Origin: an uncultured Pelagibacteraceae bacterium
GTDB lineage: Bacteria; Pseudomonadota; Alphaproteobacteria; Pelagibacterales; Pelagibacteraceae
Length of the DNA: 46,970 nucleotides
NCBI GenBank assembly: GCA_902558545.1
Contig: CACEEJ010000007.1
Span: 1 to 46,970, forward strand
Direction of reading: 5' to 3'
Positions 33,404 to 43,494 of this stretch are shown here, one piece after another (the stretch's first letter is position 1; every line of letters begins with the position of its first letter). A model generated the notes under the pieces. That model saw nothing but the letters and a program-made list of their open reading frames with translations, had not been told where the DNA came from and made no database searches. Both the position numbers and the translations under genes were made by a program.

Positions 33404-34578
33404 TTTACTGATTTTTCTTTCACACCTTCTAAAAACTTAAGGCACTTTTTCATTTCATTTAATTCTATGAACTCGTCAATTTTGTGAGCCTGTTCTATTG
33501 ATCCAGGTCCACATACAACAGTACTGATTCCTAGTTCTTGAAATAAACCAGCTTCTGTTCCAAAAGAAACTACTTCTCTAGAATTATCTCCAGTTATATT
33601 TGATACAAATTCACATGCTTCAGACTCATCTAATCTGTTAAAACCAACAACTTCACCTATCACTTCTTTTTTAATATAAGAATCTGGAAATACTTTTTTC
33701 ATTTCTGGTAGAAGTACTTCATTTGCATATTTATCAATTTCTTTCGTAACAAATTCTCCATCTTCTTTAACAACTGGTCTTGTTTCCCATTCAACACTAC
33801 ATTTATCTGCAATGACATTATGAGCAATACCACCTTTAATTCCACCAATTGATAAAGTTGAATGTGGAGGATCAAAAATACTATCTTTTTGAATTCTTTT
33901 TTTTAATTCTTCTCTAATTTCTAAAAGTTTTCCAACATATCGAGTAGCATATTCAGCTGCATTTACACCTAAATGTGGTTTAGAACTATGTCCCGCAAGT
34001 CCTCCAAAGTGAACTGTGTATTCATTCATACCTTTGTGGGCATCAATGATTTTCATTTTAGTTGGTTCACCAATAATACAAATTCCATTTTTGATTTGTC
34101 TTTTTTTCAATTCCTCTATTAATAAAGGGGCTCCAATACATGCAGTCTCTTCGTCAAATGTGTAACAGAAATGTAAGTCTCTATCTAAATTACTTTCTTT
34201 GAAGATAGGTGCATAAGCAAGTGTACATGCAATAAAACCTTTCATATCACATGAGCCTCTTCCATATAATTTATCATTTTTAATAGTTGCAACGAATGGA
34301 TCATTACTCCAACCTTTAGATACCGGAACCACATCAGTGTGACCAGATAATATAATTGGTTTTTTTGTGCTTTTAATTTTTGCTTTTAGAGTTCCAAAAA
34401 GATTTACTCTTTTTTTATCATCATCATAAACTTTGAAAGTATCTATTCCGATACTATTTAAAATTTTTTCACAATAATCAATTAAATTACTGTTATCTTG
34501 ACCTGAGATAGTTTTAAATGCGATTAAGTCAGTTAAAATCTTGATTGATTTTTCATATAAATTGTTATCTATACTCAT
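33400..34578 (-). CDS. argE: ArgE-like M20 metallodeacetylase
   Basis: Cytoplasmic M20 zinc peptidase family enzyme, 392 residues, most like acetylornithine deacetylase. Metal/catalytic residues: H80/D82 (SGHTDVVP), D111 (GRGSCDMKG), E143/E144 (FDEET) and a C-terminal His in EQAHKIDEF. The dimerisation domain lies between about 180 and 290. ArgE would give ornithine for arginine synthesis; relatives deacetylate other N-acetyl diamines, including possible products of the DoeA-like enzyme, though that gene is 11 kb away. Divergent from csaA across a short gap. Confidence 0.85.
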   Translation of the reverse strand: MSIDNNLYEKSIKILTDLIAFKTISGQDNSNLIDYCEKILNSIGIDTFKVYDDDKKRVNLFGTLKAKIKSTKKPIILSGHTDVVPVSKGWSNDPFVATIKNDKLYGRGSCDMKGFIACTLAYAPIFKESNLDRDLHFCYTFDEETACIGAPLLIEELKKRQIKNGICIIGEPTKMKIIDAHKGMNEYTVHFGGLAGHSSKPHLGVNAAEYATRYVGKLLEIREELKKRIQKDSIFDPPHSTLSIGGIKGGIAHNVIADKCSVEWETRPVVKEDGEFVTKEIDKYANEVLLPEMKKVFPDSYIKKEVIGEVVGFNRLDESEACEFVSNITGDNSREVVSFGTEAGLFQELGISTVVCGPGSIEQAHKIDEFIELNEMKKCLKFLEGVKEKSVN

Positions 34579-34602
34579 AAACTTAAAACACTATATTATA
34601 TT

Positions 34603-34947
34603 ATGATTAAAGAGCAAATTACCTATAATGATTTTGATAAAGTAGATATTAGAATTGGAACTGTAATTTCTGTAAAAAAAAATGAAAAGGCGAGAAAGCC
34701 ATCTTTAGTGGTCGAAGTTGATTTTGGAAGCGAAATTGGCATTAAACAATCTTCGGCTCAAATTACTCATTATTATAATGAGGAGAATTTAAGAGGAAAA
34801 CAAGTTATTGCTGTTTGTAATTTTCCTGAAAAAAATATTGCTGGAATAGTTTCTCAAGTATTGGTTTTGGGAGCAATTGATGCCGATGGCAAAGTTACAC
34901 TTGTTCATCCTTCTCAAAAAGCAGAAAACGGATTACCGATTGCTTAG
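34603..34947 (+). CDS. csaA: CsaA tRNA-binding protein
   Basis: 114-residue tRNA-binding OB-fold protein (CsaA type), related to the C-terminal domain of methionyl-tRNA synthetase and described as an export-related chaperone. Blocks VDIRIGTVISVKKNEKARKPS (read as VDIRIGTV...KPS), KQSSAQIT and VCNFPEKNIAGIVSQVLVLG are characteristic. Length is normal. The stop is followed two bases later by the LysE-family ATG, so the two are co-transcribed. Confidence 0.92.
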   Translation: MIKEQITYNDFDKVDIRIGTVISVKKNEKARKPSLVVEVDFGSEIGIKQSSAQITHYYNEENLRGKQVIAVCNFPEKNIAGIVSQVLVLGAIDADGKVTLVHPSQKAENGLPIA

Positions 34948-34949
34948 TA

Positions 34950-35543
34950 ATGCATCCTGAAATTCTCTCTATAACTTTATTTGGAATTGTTGCAGCATTT
35001 ACTCCTGGACCAAATAATTTCGTTGCTTTCTATTCTGGTTTCAATTTTGGTATTCTTAGAACACTACCACATATAATTGGTGTAACTTTAGGATTTCCAT
35101 TTTTGTTATTATGTTTAGCTCTAGGGCTGATAAATATTTTTAAGCTTTATCCTTTAATTCAAGAGGTATTAAAATATTTAGGAACTCTATTTTTAATTTA
35201 TTTAGCATACAAAATTTCTTTTTCAGGACCTTCAGATCAGGAAAATAAAAATAAAAATCCAATTAAGTTTCATGAAACTTTTATTTTTCAATTTTTAAAT
35301 CCTAAAGGAGTTATTGCATCAATTATTCTTGTTTCAACTTATATTAATCCGGGCGAAACCTTTGTAAGTTATACGACTCAAATTATAATTATGGCCTTAA
35401 TTGTTTCAGTGACCAGTATTACTCTGTGGACTTTTTTAGGTAAATTTTTCAGGAAATTTGCGACAAATCAGAAATTTATTAATTACTTTAATTATGCTAT
35501 GTCACTGCTTCTTTTAACAAGCATAATAACTTTTTATTTATAA
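34950..35543 (+). CDS. LysE/RhtB-family exporter
   Basis: Inner-membrane amino-acid exporter family protein, 197 residues with about six hydrophobic segments. The N-terminal FTPGPNNFVAFYSGFNFG is the LysE/RhtB signature (usually TPGPN), and FQFLNPKGVIASI around 110-122 matches the second conserved block. Substrate unknown. Packed between csaA and acnA with 1-2 base gaps. Confidence 0.88.
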   Translation: MHPEILSITLFGIVAAFTPGPNNFVAFYSGFNFGILRTLPHIIGVTLGFPFLLLCLALGLINIFKLYPLIQEVLKYLGTLFLIYLAYKISFSGPSDQENKNKNPIKFHETFIFQFLNPKGVIASIILVSTYINPGETFVSYTTQIIIMALIVSVTSITLWTFLGKFFRKFATNQKFINYFNYAMSLLLLTSIITFYL

Positions 35544-35544
35544 T

Positions 35545-38214
35545 ATGACCCCAGGAAACAAAAATTCTTATAATTCACTTAAAAAAATCACAGTTAATGA
35601 CAAGGAGTATAATTATTACTCATTAAATGAAGCAGAAAAAAATGGACTTGAAGGAATAAATAAACTTCCAAAATCTCTTAAAGTTTTACTAGAAAATTTA
35701 TTAAGATACGAAGACGATTTAAGTGTAACGAAATCTCAAATAGAAGCGATTAAAAACTGGCTAAAGACAAAAAAATCTAAAACTGAAATTGCATATAGAC
35801 CAGCAAGAGTTTTGCTTCAAGATTATACAGGAATACCTGCAGTTGCAGATTTAGCTGCAATGAGAGAAGCAGTCAAAGAAAAAAATAAAGATCCAAATAC
35901 AATCAATCCATTATCTGCAGTTGATCTTGTAATTGATCATTCTGTACAAGTTGACCAATCTGCAAAAGCAGATTCTTTTGAAAAAAATGTCGATATAGAA
36001 TTTGAAAGAAATGGTGAGAGATATTCTTTTTTAAAATGGGGACAACAGGCATTTGATAATTTTAGAATAGTTCCACCAGGAACAGGAATTTGTCACCAAG
36101 TAAATCTAGAGTATTTATCAAAAGTTGTTTGGTCAGAAGAATTTAAAGGGGAAAAATATCTTTTTCCAGATACTTTAGTTGGAACAGATAGTCATACAAC
36201 AATGGTAAATGGCTTATCTGTTTTAGGATGGGGTGTTGGAGGGATTGAAGCTGAAGCAGCAATGTTAGGTCAACCAATTTCTATGTTAATACCAGAAGTA
36301 ATTGGTTTTGAAATGAAAAACAAATTGCCAGAGGGAACCACTGCAACAGATTTAGTTTTAACTGTTGTTAAAATGTTAAGAGATAAAGGTGTGGTTAGTA
36401 AGTTTGTTGAGTTTTATGGAGAGGGTTTAAAAAATTTAACTCTTGCAGATAGAGCTACAATTGCAAACATGGCACCAGAATATGGTGCTACTTGTGGCTT
36501 TTTTCCTATTGATGAAGAAACATTAAAGTATTTAAAATTTTCTGGAAGAGATCAACAAACTGTTGATGTCGTAGAAAATTATGCCAAAGAACAAGGTTTA
36601 TGGGGGAGTAACGAGATAGAATTTACTGACATTATATCTTTAGATATGTCCACAGTTGTACCAACTATTTCAGGACCAAAAAGACCTCAAGACAAAGTTC
36701 TTTTAACAGATGCACCTAGTTCGTTTCAAAAAGTATTGCAGGAAGCTACAAATAAAAATGAAAAATCAATTTCAAAAGTAATAAATACAGATTATGAAAT
36801 TAAAGATGGTTCAATATTAATTGCAGCAATAACATCTTGTACGAACACTTCTAATCCCAATGTTTTAATTGGAGCTGGACTATTAGCAAAAAAAGCTATT
36901 GAAAAAGGTTTACAGGTTAAACCTTGGGTAAAAACTTCTTTAGCACCTGGATCTCAAGTAGTTACAGACTATTTGGCAAAAGCTGGATTAAACACTTATT
37001 TAGATCAGCTTGGCTTTAATTTAGTTGGGTATGGCTGTACAACTTGCATTGGAAATTCAGGACCACTTCCAGAAAATATTGTAGAAGCGATCCAAAAAGA
37101 AAATATTTATGCAGTTTCAGTTTTATCAGGAAATAGAAATTTCGAGGGAAGAATTTCTCCACATATAAAAGCTAACTATTTGGCTTCACCCCCGCTTGTT
37201 GTTGCATATGCAATAGCTGGGCATATGGAAGTTGATTTATACAAAGATCCATTGGGAAAAGATAAAGAAGGAAAGGATGTATTTTTAAAAGATATTTGGC
37301 CTTCAAATAAAGAGATAGAAGAAACTTTAAAAGATTCACTTAATGCCGAGATGTTTATACAAAGATACTCAAATGTTTCAGAGGGCCCAACTCAATGGCA
37401 AAAAATTAAAACTGATAAAAGCAGTATCTATAATTGGGATGAGGGATCAACATATGTAAAAAAACCTCCGTTTTTTGACTCGTTACCAGATAAACCAGAA
37501 GGATTTAAAGAAATTAAGGATGCAAGACCATTATTAATTTTAGGTGATATGGTTACCACTGATCATATATCGCCAGCTGGCAGTATTCAAAAAGATAGTC
37601 CGACTGGTGAATATTTTATGGAACACCAAATTTTACCTAAAGATTATAACTCATATGGTTCAAGAAGAGGTAACCATGAAGTTATGATGCGAGGAACTTT
37701 TGCAAATATAAGAATTAGAAATGAAATGGCTCCAGGTACAGAAGGTGGTTTTACAAAGTTATATCCAGAAGAAAAAGTTCTTCCTATCTATGATGCAGTT
37801 GTTGAATATAAAAAAAGGGGAACCGATTTAGTTGTAATTGGTGGAAAAGAGTATGGAACTGGATCGTCTAGAGATTGGGCAGCTAAAGGAACAAAATTAC
37901 TTGGGATAAAAGCAGTAATCGCAGAGAGTTTTGAAAGAATTCATCGATCTAATTTGATTGGGATGGGAATATTACCGTTACAATTTATCAACGATGTAAA
38001 TAGAAAAAATCTTAAATTAATTGGTTCTGAATTAATTAGTATTCTAAATATAGAAAAAGGCGTTAATCCCTCAGATGAAGTGACAGTCGAAATTAAATAT
38101 GCTTCTGGCGAAATAAAGAAAATTAAAACTTTATGCAGAATTGATACAAAAAATGAATTAGAGTATTATAAAAATGGAGGTATTCTGCAGTACGTTTTAA
38201 GGAATATGATTTAG
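35545..38214 (+). CDS. acnA: Aconitate hydratase A
   Basis: Cytoplasmic [4Fe-4S] enzyme of the TCA cycle that interconverts citrate and isocitrate, 889 residues, full length. Cluster ligands are C432 (TSCTNTSNPNV), C498 and C501 (GCTTCIGNSG). GTDSHTTMVNGL near 210 and the C-terminal swivel domain with GGKEYGTGSSRDWAAKG are intact. It begins one base after the LysE-family stop and the YfgM-like gene starts two bases after its stop. Unambiguous. Confidence 0.98.
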   Translation: MTPGNKNSYNSLKKITVNDKEYNYYSLNEAEKNGLEGINKLPKSLKVLLENLLRYEDDLSVTKSQIEAIKNWLKTKKSKTEIAYRPARVLLQDYTGIPAVADLAAMREAVKEKNKDPNTINPLSAVDLVIDHSVQVDQSAKADSFEKNVDIEFERNGERYSFLKWGQQAFDNFRIVPPGTGICHQVNLEYLSKVVWSEEFKGEKYLFPDTLVGTDSHTTMVNGLSVLGWGVGGIEAEAAMLGQPISMLIPEVIGFEMKNKLPEGTTATDLVLTVVKMLRDKGVVSKFVEFYGEGLKNLTLADRATIANMAPEYGATCGFFPIDEETLKYLKFSGRDQQTVDVVENYAKEQGLWGSNEIEFTDIISLDMSTVVPTISGPKRPQDKVLLTDAPSSFQKVLQEATNKNEKSISKVINTDYEIKDGSILIAAITSCTNTSNPNVLIGAGLLAKKAIEKGLQVKPWVKTSLAPGSQVVTDYLAKAGLNTYLDQLGFNLVGYGCTTCIGNSGPLPENIVEAIQKENIYAVSVLSGNRNFEGRISPHIKANYLASPPLVVAYAIAGHMEVDLYKDPLGKDKEGKDVFLKDIWPSNKEIEETLKDSLNAEMFIQRYSNVSEGPTQWQKIKTDKSSIYNWDEGSTYVKKPPFFDSLPDKPEGFKEIKDARPLLILGDMVTTDHISPAGSIQKDSPTGEYFMEHQILPKDYNSYGSRRGNHEVMMRGTFANIRIRNEMAPGTEGGFTKLYPEEKVLPIYDAVVEYKKRGTDLVVIGGKEYGTGSSRDWAAKGTKLLGIKAVIAESFERIHRSNLIGMGILPLQFINDVNRKNLKLIGSELISILNIEKGVNPSDEVTVEIKYASGEIKKIKTLCRIDTKNELEYYKNGGILQYVLRNMI

Positions 38215-38216
38215 TT

Positions 38217-38861
38217 ATGGACGAAGATTTATCAATTATAAATACCAATACTAGAAATGAAAAAATAAAGAATTTTTTTGTAAACAATAAAAATATAATC
38301 ATTTCGGGTATAATTATTTTAATAATTATTATAGTGGGTGTTTTCAGTTACGATAAATATTTAATTAATAAAAAAAAAGATATCTCAGATAGTTATAATT
38401 CAATAATCATCGATTATTCAGAAAAAACAAAAGAAAAAACAGCTAGCAGTCTGATTGAAATAATAAACAAGAAAGATCCAACTTATTCAACTTTATCTCT
38501 TTATTTCATCATTGATAATAATCTTGTAAGTGATCAGTCCAAAATCAATTCATTATTTGATATATTGATAAACGATACTTCATTAGACAGTGAGATTAAC
38601 AACTTAATTATATACAAGAAGGCACTCTATAATGCAGATAACGCTCAAGAGGGCGATCTTTTAAATATGTTAAATCCACTGATCAATTCAAAAAGTGTCT
38701 GGAAATCACATTCTTTATATTTAATGGCAGAATATTTTTACGCAAATAATCAAAAACAAAAAGCTAAAGAATTTTTCAATCAAATAATAGCTTTAGAAAA
38801 TTCAAATCCAGATATAAGGCTTCAAGCAGAGAAAAGATTGAACAGAGACCTGAGTGAATAA
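38217..38861 (+). CDS. YfgM-like membrane-anchored TPR protein
   Basis: 214 residues: a cytoplasmic N-terminus of about 28 residues, one membrane segment (ISGIIILIIIIVGVFSY, about 30-46), then a helical periplasmic domain of tetratricopeptide type. This is the layout of YfgM, the ancillary SecYEG subunit, and of alphaproteobacterial proteins encoded just before bamB. Sequence conservation is low, so the call rests on layout and on the bamB neighbour, whose GTG start overlaps its 3' end by eight bases. Confidence 0.72.
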   Translation: MDEDLSIINTNTRNEKIKNFFVNNKNIIISGIIILIIIIVGVFSYDKYLINKKKDISDSYNSIIIDYSEKTKEKTASSLIEIINKKDPTYSTLSLYFIIDNNLVSDQSKINSLFDILINDTSLDSEINNLIIYKKALYNADNAQEGDLLNMLNPLINSKSVWKSHSLYLMAEYFYANNQKQKAKEFFNQIIALENSNPDIRLQAEKRLNRDLSE

Positions 38862-40152
38862 ATTAATTTTTACTTTCATTGTATTATTTTTTCTTAACAA
38901 CTGTTCATTTAATGAAAACGCAAGAATTTGGAAAGACAAAGAAAATAAATTAGAAACTGATAAAAAAATAACCAAAGTTTTTGCTGAGGAAAATCTAAGT
39001 GTTTCAGAATTTAATAGTGATTTAAAATTAGATCTATCATCGATAAAAATAAATAATAAAAAAAATGAAAATCAAAATAATCTTGGTTTTCAAAATTACA
39101 AAGGTGAATTAACAAAGATTGGTAACTTTAAATTTTCGAAGTTAGAGGAATTAAATCAATTAGATTTCAAACCGATTTTTTTAAACAATGGAATAATATT
39201 TTTTGATAAAAAGGGTACAATTATAAGGTATGACAATAATCAGAAAATTATTTGGAAAAAAAACCATTATTCAAAAGCTGAAAAAAAATTAAAACCAAAA
39301 CTTAATTTTTTATTAGATAGTCAAAATCTTTTAGTAACCGATAACATAGCAAAATATTATTCTATGAATATTAGTACTGGAGAATTAAATTGGTCAAGAA
39401 ATAATGATTATCCGTTTAATTCAAATATTAAAAAGCATAAAGATAAAATATTTGTTATTGATTATAAAAATACATTGAGATGTTTTAAAATTAAAGATGG
39501 TTCTGAATGTTGGAATTTACAAACAGAGGACTCATTTACAATTTCAAATATTAAATATTCTTTAATTATTTCAAACGATAATGTTATTTTCAATAATTCT
39601 ATAGGAGATATTACAGCTGTAGATATTGAAACAGGTTTAATTACATGGCAACTACCCACACAGAGTAGCTCGATAATAAATGAAACTTATAACTTTAAGA
39701 CTTCTAAACTAGTATCAGATGGAAATTCTGTATTTTTTTCAAATAATAAAAATCAGTTTTATTCAATTGATTTAAAAACAGGAACAACAAACTGGATAAA
39801 TGAAGTTAATTCTATTGTAAAACCTATTTTGGTTGGAAATCTAATTTTTACAATCTCTAATGAAGGTTATTTATATTTAATTGACAAAAATAAAGGCAAT
39901 ATAGTTCGAATTACAGATCTATTTCTGAATTACAAATATAAAAAAAGAAAAAATATTTATCCAATTGGTTTTGTAATGGGAGACAAAAACATATTTTTAA
40001 CTAACTCAGATGGTAAGATGATCATAGCCGGAATTGAGGATGGAAAAATAATAAAAATTGAAAAAGTTTCTGGTGGATTAGTCTCTGAACCGTTTATATT
40101 TAATAACAATCTATATGTAGTAAGAAATGGTTCAATTGTACAATATAACTAA
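38854..40152 (+). CDS. bamB: Outer-membrane assembly lipoprotein BamB
   Basis: 432-residue beta-propeller lipoprotein of the BAM complex, which inserts proteins into the outer membrane. The signal peptide ends in a lipobox (LNNC, Cys about 17), then a low-complexity linker, then PQQ/WD-like blades: TGELNWSRNN, DGSECWNLQ, ETGLITWQLP, KTGTTNWIN and a final KGNIVRI. It starts with GTG at 38854, inside the YfgM-like gene. The GTPase gene der, which often follows bamB, is absent; a cupin gene comes next. Confidence 0.85.
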   Translation: MNKLIFTFIVLFFLNNCSFNENARIWKDKENKLETDKKITKVFAEENLSVSEFNSDLKLDLSSIKINNKKNENQNNLGFQNYKGELTKIGNFKFSKLEELNQLDFKPIFLNNGIIFFDKKGTIIRYDNNQKIIWKKNHYSKAEKKLKPKLNFLLDSQNLLVTDNIAKYYSMNISTGELNWSRNNDYPFNSNIKKHKDKIFVIDYKNTLRCFKIKDGSECWNLQTEDSFTISNIKYSLIISNDNVIFNNSIGDITAVDIETGLITWQLPTQSSSIINETYNFKTSKLVSDGNSVFFSNNKNQFYSIDLKTGTTNWINEVNSIVKPILVGNLIFTISNEGYLYLIDKNKGNIVRITDLFLNYKYKKRKNIYPIGFVMGDKNIFLTNSDGKMIIAGIEDGKIIKIEKVSGGLVSEPFIFNNNLYVVRNGSIVQYN

Positions 40153-40154
40153 AC

Positions 40155-40586
40155 ATGTTCTTAAAATTTTTAGAAAAAATTGGCAGAAAAAAAGTTGTTT
40201 TAGATAGAGGACCTTCGCACCCTAATTTTAAAGAGGCAAAGCCTTGGATGAATCGTTACTATGTTTTGATGAGGTACCGACCTAAATGGTTTCCATTCAA
40301 TATATTAATTCATGAGATGCTAGCAGATGACCATGGAGAAGGAGTTCATAATCACACATTTCCTTATATCACTATAATTTTAAGAGGCGGTTATTGGGAA
40401 ACATTAAGCACTGGCAAGTTTTGGCGTCCACCAGGGTATATTGGCTTTAGATCAGCAAATAATTTGCATCGAGTAGATTTAGAACCAGGAACCAAACCAT
40501 TAACTTTATTTATCTCAGGTCCATTTGGGCTAAGAAAAGGACCAAGATCAGAGTATGGTATTGACTTTAAAACTAAAAAAAATTAA
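40155..40586 (+). CDS. Small cupin-fold protein
   Basis: 143-residue protein with a single cupin barrel. Motif 1 is in DDHGEGVHNHTFPYITIILRG, where H60, H65 and H67 are potential metal ligands; motif 2 supplies H105 (NNLHRVDL). The order HxH...H fits a metal-binding cupin, perhaps a dioxygenase or sugar-isomerase relative, but I do not recognise a function. Spacing is 2 bases after bamB and a TAATG overlap with zapE, so it belongs to this operon. Confidence 0.68.
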   Translation: MFLKFLEKIGRKKVVLDRGPSHPNFKEAKPWMNRYYVLMRYRPKWFPFNILIHEMLADDHGEGVHNHTFPYITIILRGGYWETLSTGKFWRPPGYIGFRSANNLHRVDLEPGTKPLTLFISGPFGLRKGPRSEYGIDFKTKKN

Positions 40587-41641
40587 TGCCAAAAAAATTT
40601 GAAAATGAATTCATATCTTATTGTGAAAATCAAAATTTAGAAGTTAATCCTAATCAAATCAAAGTTATTAAAAAATTAGAAGATTACTATAATAGTAATT
40701 ACAAATCATTTTTTTCAAAATTATTTTCCAAACAAAAAACTAAAAAAGGATTTTATTTATATGGAGGTGTAGGGGTTGGTAAATCAATGATTTTAAACTT
40801 CTTTTATAATCATCTTGAAGAAAAAAAATTAAAACAGCATTTTAATGAATTTATGTTAGGTTTTCATGATTTTGTCTATGAGCAAAAAGAAAAAAATGAA
40901 GAAAATGTAATCAATCAATTTGTTAAAAATTTAAAATCAAAAGCTTCACTAGTTTATTTCGATGAGTTCCAAGTAACAAACATTGTTGATGCAATGATTT
41001 TAGGAAAACTATTTGAACAAATATTTAAAGAAAATATTAAAATTATTCTTACTTCAAACACTAAAATTTCAGAACTTTACAAAGAAGGTCTTCAACGTGA
41101 ACAATTTATACCTTTTATAAAAATAATGGAAGATCAATCAATCGAGTATGAATTAAAAATTGAGGATGATTATAGAAAATCTAATGATAATCAAAAACAA
41201 AGATATTTTTTTCCACTTAATCAAGAAACCAATTTCAAGATTAACAAATTTTTTAGGATCATAACAAAGGAAAAAAAACAATCTTCAATAAAAATTAATG
41301 TTAAGGGAAGAGAATTTAAAATAGAAAAATTTTATGAAGGAATTGTTAGGTGTGACTTTAATCAACTTTGTGATCAAAATTTAGGAGCGGAAGATTATTT
41401 AGAAATAGTTAAAAAGTGTAAATTCATGGTAATAGATCAAATACCTCAATTTAATGATGTAAATTCAAATCAACAACAACGTTTTATCACTTTGCTAGAT
41501 GTAATTTATGATAAAAATATTTCATTAGCAGTTACAGCCGATCAAAATTTAGATCAATTTACTTCCTCAAGATTGTTAGAAAAACCATTTAAACGAACCA
41601 TTAGTCGATTATATGAGCTTACATCGAAGGAGTATAATTGA
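40586..41641 (+). CDS. zapE: ZapE/AFG1-type cell-division ATPase
   Basis: AFG1-like AAA ATPase, 351 residues; ZapE acts at the Z-ring in late cell division in E. coli. Walker A GGVGVGKS (60-67), Walker B LVYFDEF (122-128), sensor-like LTSNTK and a C-terminal arginine block (SRLYEL). The family feature is the Walker A preceded by YLYGG. Overlaps the next gene by one base (TGATG). Its role in this organism is inferred from the family. Confidence 0.92.
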   Translation: MPKKFENEFISYCENQNLEVNPNQIKVIKKLEDYYNSNYKSFFSKLFSKQKTKKGFYLYGGVGVGKSMILNFFYNHLEEKKLKQHFNEFMLGFHDFVYEQKEKNEENVINQFVKNLKSKASLVYFDEFQVTNIVDAMILGKLFEQIFKENIKIILTSNTKISELYKEGLQREQFIPFIKIMEDQSIEYELKIEDDYRKSNDNQKQRYFFPLNQETNFKINKFFRIITKEKKQSSIKINVKGREFKIEKFYEGIVRCDFNQLCDQNLGAEDYLEIVKKCKFMVIDQIPQFNDVNSNQQQRFITLLDVIYDKNISLAVTADQNLDQFTSSRLLEKPFKRTISRLYELTSKEYN

Positions 41642-42060
41642 TGAAACAAGAATTTTATAATCTTCAAATTAAGACTAATGGTCAAAAGTTATATGAGTTT
41701 ACTAATGATACAATTCATTGGATTGGTCAAAATAACTTTAAAAATGGTATTCTTAATTTAAGTATTCAGCACACAAGCGCTTCATTAATTGTTCAAGAAA
41801 ATGCAGATCCAGATGTACAAATAGATTTAATAAATTATTTCGATAAATTAGCTCCTATGGACAACAAACTATATGTTCATACTACGGAGGGAAAAGATGA
41901 TATGCCTGCACATATTAAATCCGCATTAACAAATAATCAAATTTCTCTAAGTGTGAAAGATAGTGAATTGTTGCTTGGAACTTGGCAGGGCATATATTTA
42001 TTTGAACACAGATTAGAGGCTCAAAAAAGAACTATAATTCATCATTTTATTGGAGAATAA
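41641..42060 (+). CDS. YjbQ/UPF0047 family protein
   Basis: 139-residue protein of the YjbQ/UPF0047 family (secondary thiamine-phosphate synthase-like). HTSASLIVQENADPDV (44-59) and GTWQGIYLFEHR near the C-terminus are diagnostic. I use the ATG at 41641, eight bases after AAGGAG (41627-41632); a TTG one codon upstream is less well placed. A convergent photolyase gene starts 8 bases after its stop, with no terminator. Confidence 0.9.
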   Translation: MKQEFYNLQIKTNGQKLYEFTNDTIHWIGQNNFKNGILNLSIQHTSASLIVQENADPDVQIDLINYFDKLAPMDNKLYVHTTEGKDDMPAHIKSALTNNQISLSVKDSELLLGTWQGIYLFEHRLEAQKRTIIHHFIGE

Positions 42061-42068
42061 AATTAAAT

Positions 42069-43490
42069 TTATTTTTTCTTTAAAGATTGAAACGCTTCAA
42101 GAGCTGCAGCTCTAGCTTTTTCATGAACAACAATAGGGCCTGGGTAATCTTTGCCAATAATTGTTTTTATAGCTTCTTGATACTTTAATTCCATTTCCCA
42201 TGGCTTGTGAATAAATTTATTTGGAACATTTTTAAGTTCAGGAACCCATTTTTTTACATAATTGCCTTCTTTATCAAATTTTTCACCCTGAAGTATTGGA
42301 TTGAATATTCTAAAATAAGGTGCTGCATCTGCACCACAGCCAGCAACCCATTGCCATTGAGCAACATTATTTGCTTTGTTAAAATCTAGAAGACAATTTC
42401 TAAAATGCTTCTCACCTTCAGTCCAATTAATTCTCAAATGTTTGACTAAAAATGAACCAACAACCATTCTAATTCTATTATGCATCCATCCAGTCTCATA
42501 TAATTCTCTCATACCTGCATCGACAATAGGATAACCGGTCATTCCTTTTTTCCATGCTTTTAAGGATTTCTCATTTTTTGCCCAAGGGAATTTATTAAAT
42601 TCTTTTCTAAAATTTCCTTTTAAGAATTCAGGGAAATAATTAATTAAACTATGTGAAAACTCTCTCCAACCAAGCTCATTAATATATTTTCTATAACCAA
42701 TTCCTTTTGATTTAATTTCAGAACATTTTTTCCAAATACTACCTACATGAATTTGGCCATGTTTGATGTAAGGAGATAATTTAGAGGTTCCTTCGATAGA
42801 TGGTATATCTCGAGAAGCTCCATAATCTTTAATTTTATTTTCAATTAAATCTTTAAGTATTTTTTTTGAGTCATTTTCTGAAACTTTCCAATATTTTTCA
42901 AATTTTTTATACCAATTTTTTTTTGGTAAAATATCCATTGGCTCAATACACTTTTTAAAATATGTAATCTTTTTTGTTTTCTTTTTAACAATATAATTTT
43001 TGCTTGGTGCTTGATTTAAATAAACTTGCTCCGCATTCCTCCAAAAAGGGGTAAACACTTTAAAGGGAGTTCCATCACTTTTTGTTATCTTCTGAAATTC
43101 ATTTAAAATATTTCCTTTAAAATATTTGTAATAGATTTCGTTTTTAATAAATAAGTCACGTATTTTTTTTCCTTTAGCTATAACATCTGGCTCATATATT
43201 TTGTTCCAATAAACAGAAAGCTTATCCTTTTTATTAAATCTAGAAAAAATTTCTAATTCGTCACCTTTTACTATTTCAAGATTAATTTTATAATCTGATA
43301 ATTCTTTTTTTAAAGTTTCTAGAGATTTAAAAACCCACCATTTTTGAGCTTCTCTTTTATTATCAAAATCATTGTTATTATAAATATATAATGCAATTAC
43401 ATTATCATGATTTTGTGTTGCAAAAGATAAAGCAGGATTATTTTCAATTCTAAAATCCTCTCTTATCCAAAAGATACCTGTGCTACTCAT
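42069..43490 (-). CDS. phrB: Class I DNA photolyase
   Basis: Light-driven repair enzyme for cyclobutane pyrimidine dimers, 473 residues, cytoplasmic/nucleoid. The N-terminal antenna-cofactor domain opens GIFWIREDFRIENNPAL; the C-terminal FAD domain shows GYPIVDAGMRELYETGWMHN, RMVVGSFLVKHL and WQWVAGCGADAAPYFRIFNP, the core FAD-binding blocks. Complete and in normal length. It is the last gene of the minus-strand nitrogen operon, four bases after dpaL, an unusual pairing but sensible for surface-ocean light exposure. Confidence 0.95.
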   Translation of the reverse strand: MSSTGIFWIREDFRIENNPALSFATQNHDNVIALYIYNNNDFDNKREAQKWWVFKSLETLKKELSDYKINLEIVKGDELEIFSRFNKKDKLSVYWNKIYEPDVIAKGKKIRDLFIKNEIYYKYFKGNILNEFQKITKSDGTPFKVFTPFWRNAEQVYLNQAPSKNYIVKKKTKKITYFKKCIEPMDILPKKNWYKKFEKYWKVSENDSKKILKDLIENKIKDYGASRDIPSIEGTSKLSPYIKHGQIHVGSIWKKCSEIKSKGIGYRKYINELGWREFSHSLINYFPEFLKGNFRKEFNKFPWAKNEKSLKAWKKGMTGYPIVDAGMRELYETGWMHNRIRMVVGSFLVKHLRINWTEGEKHFRNCLLDFNKANNVAQWQWVAGCGADAAPYFRIFNPILQGEKFDKEGNYVKKWVPELKNVPNKFIHKPWEMELKYQEAIKTIIGKDYPGPIVVHEKARAAALEAFQSLKKK

Positions 43491-43494
43491 TGGT

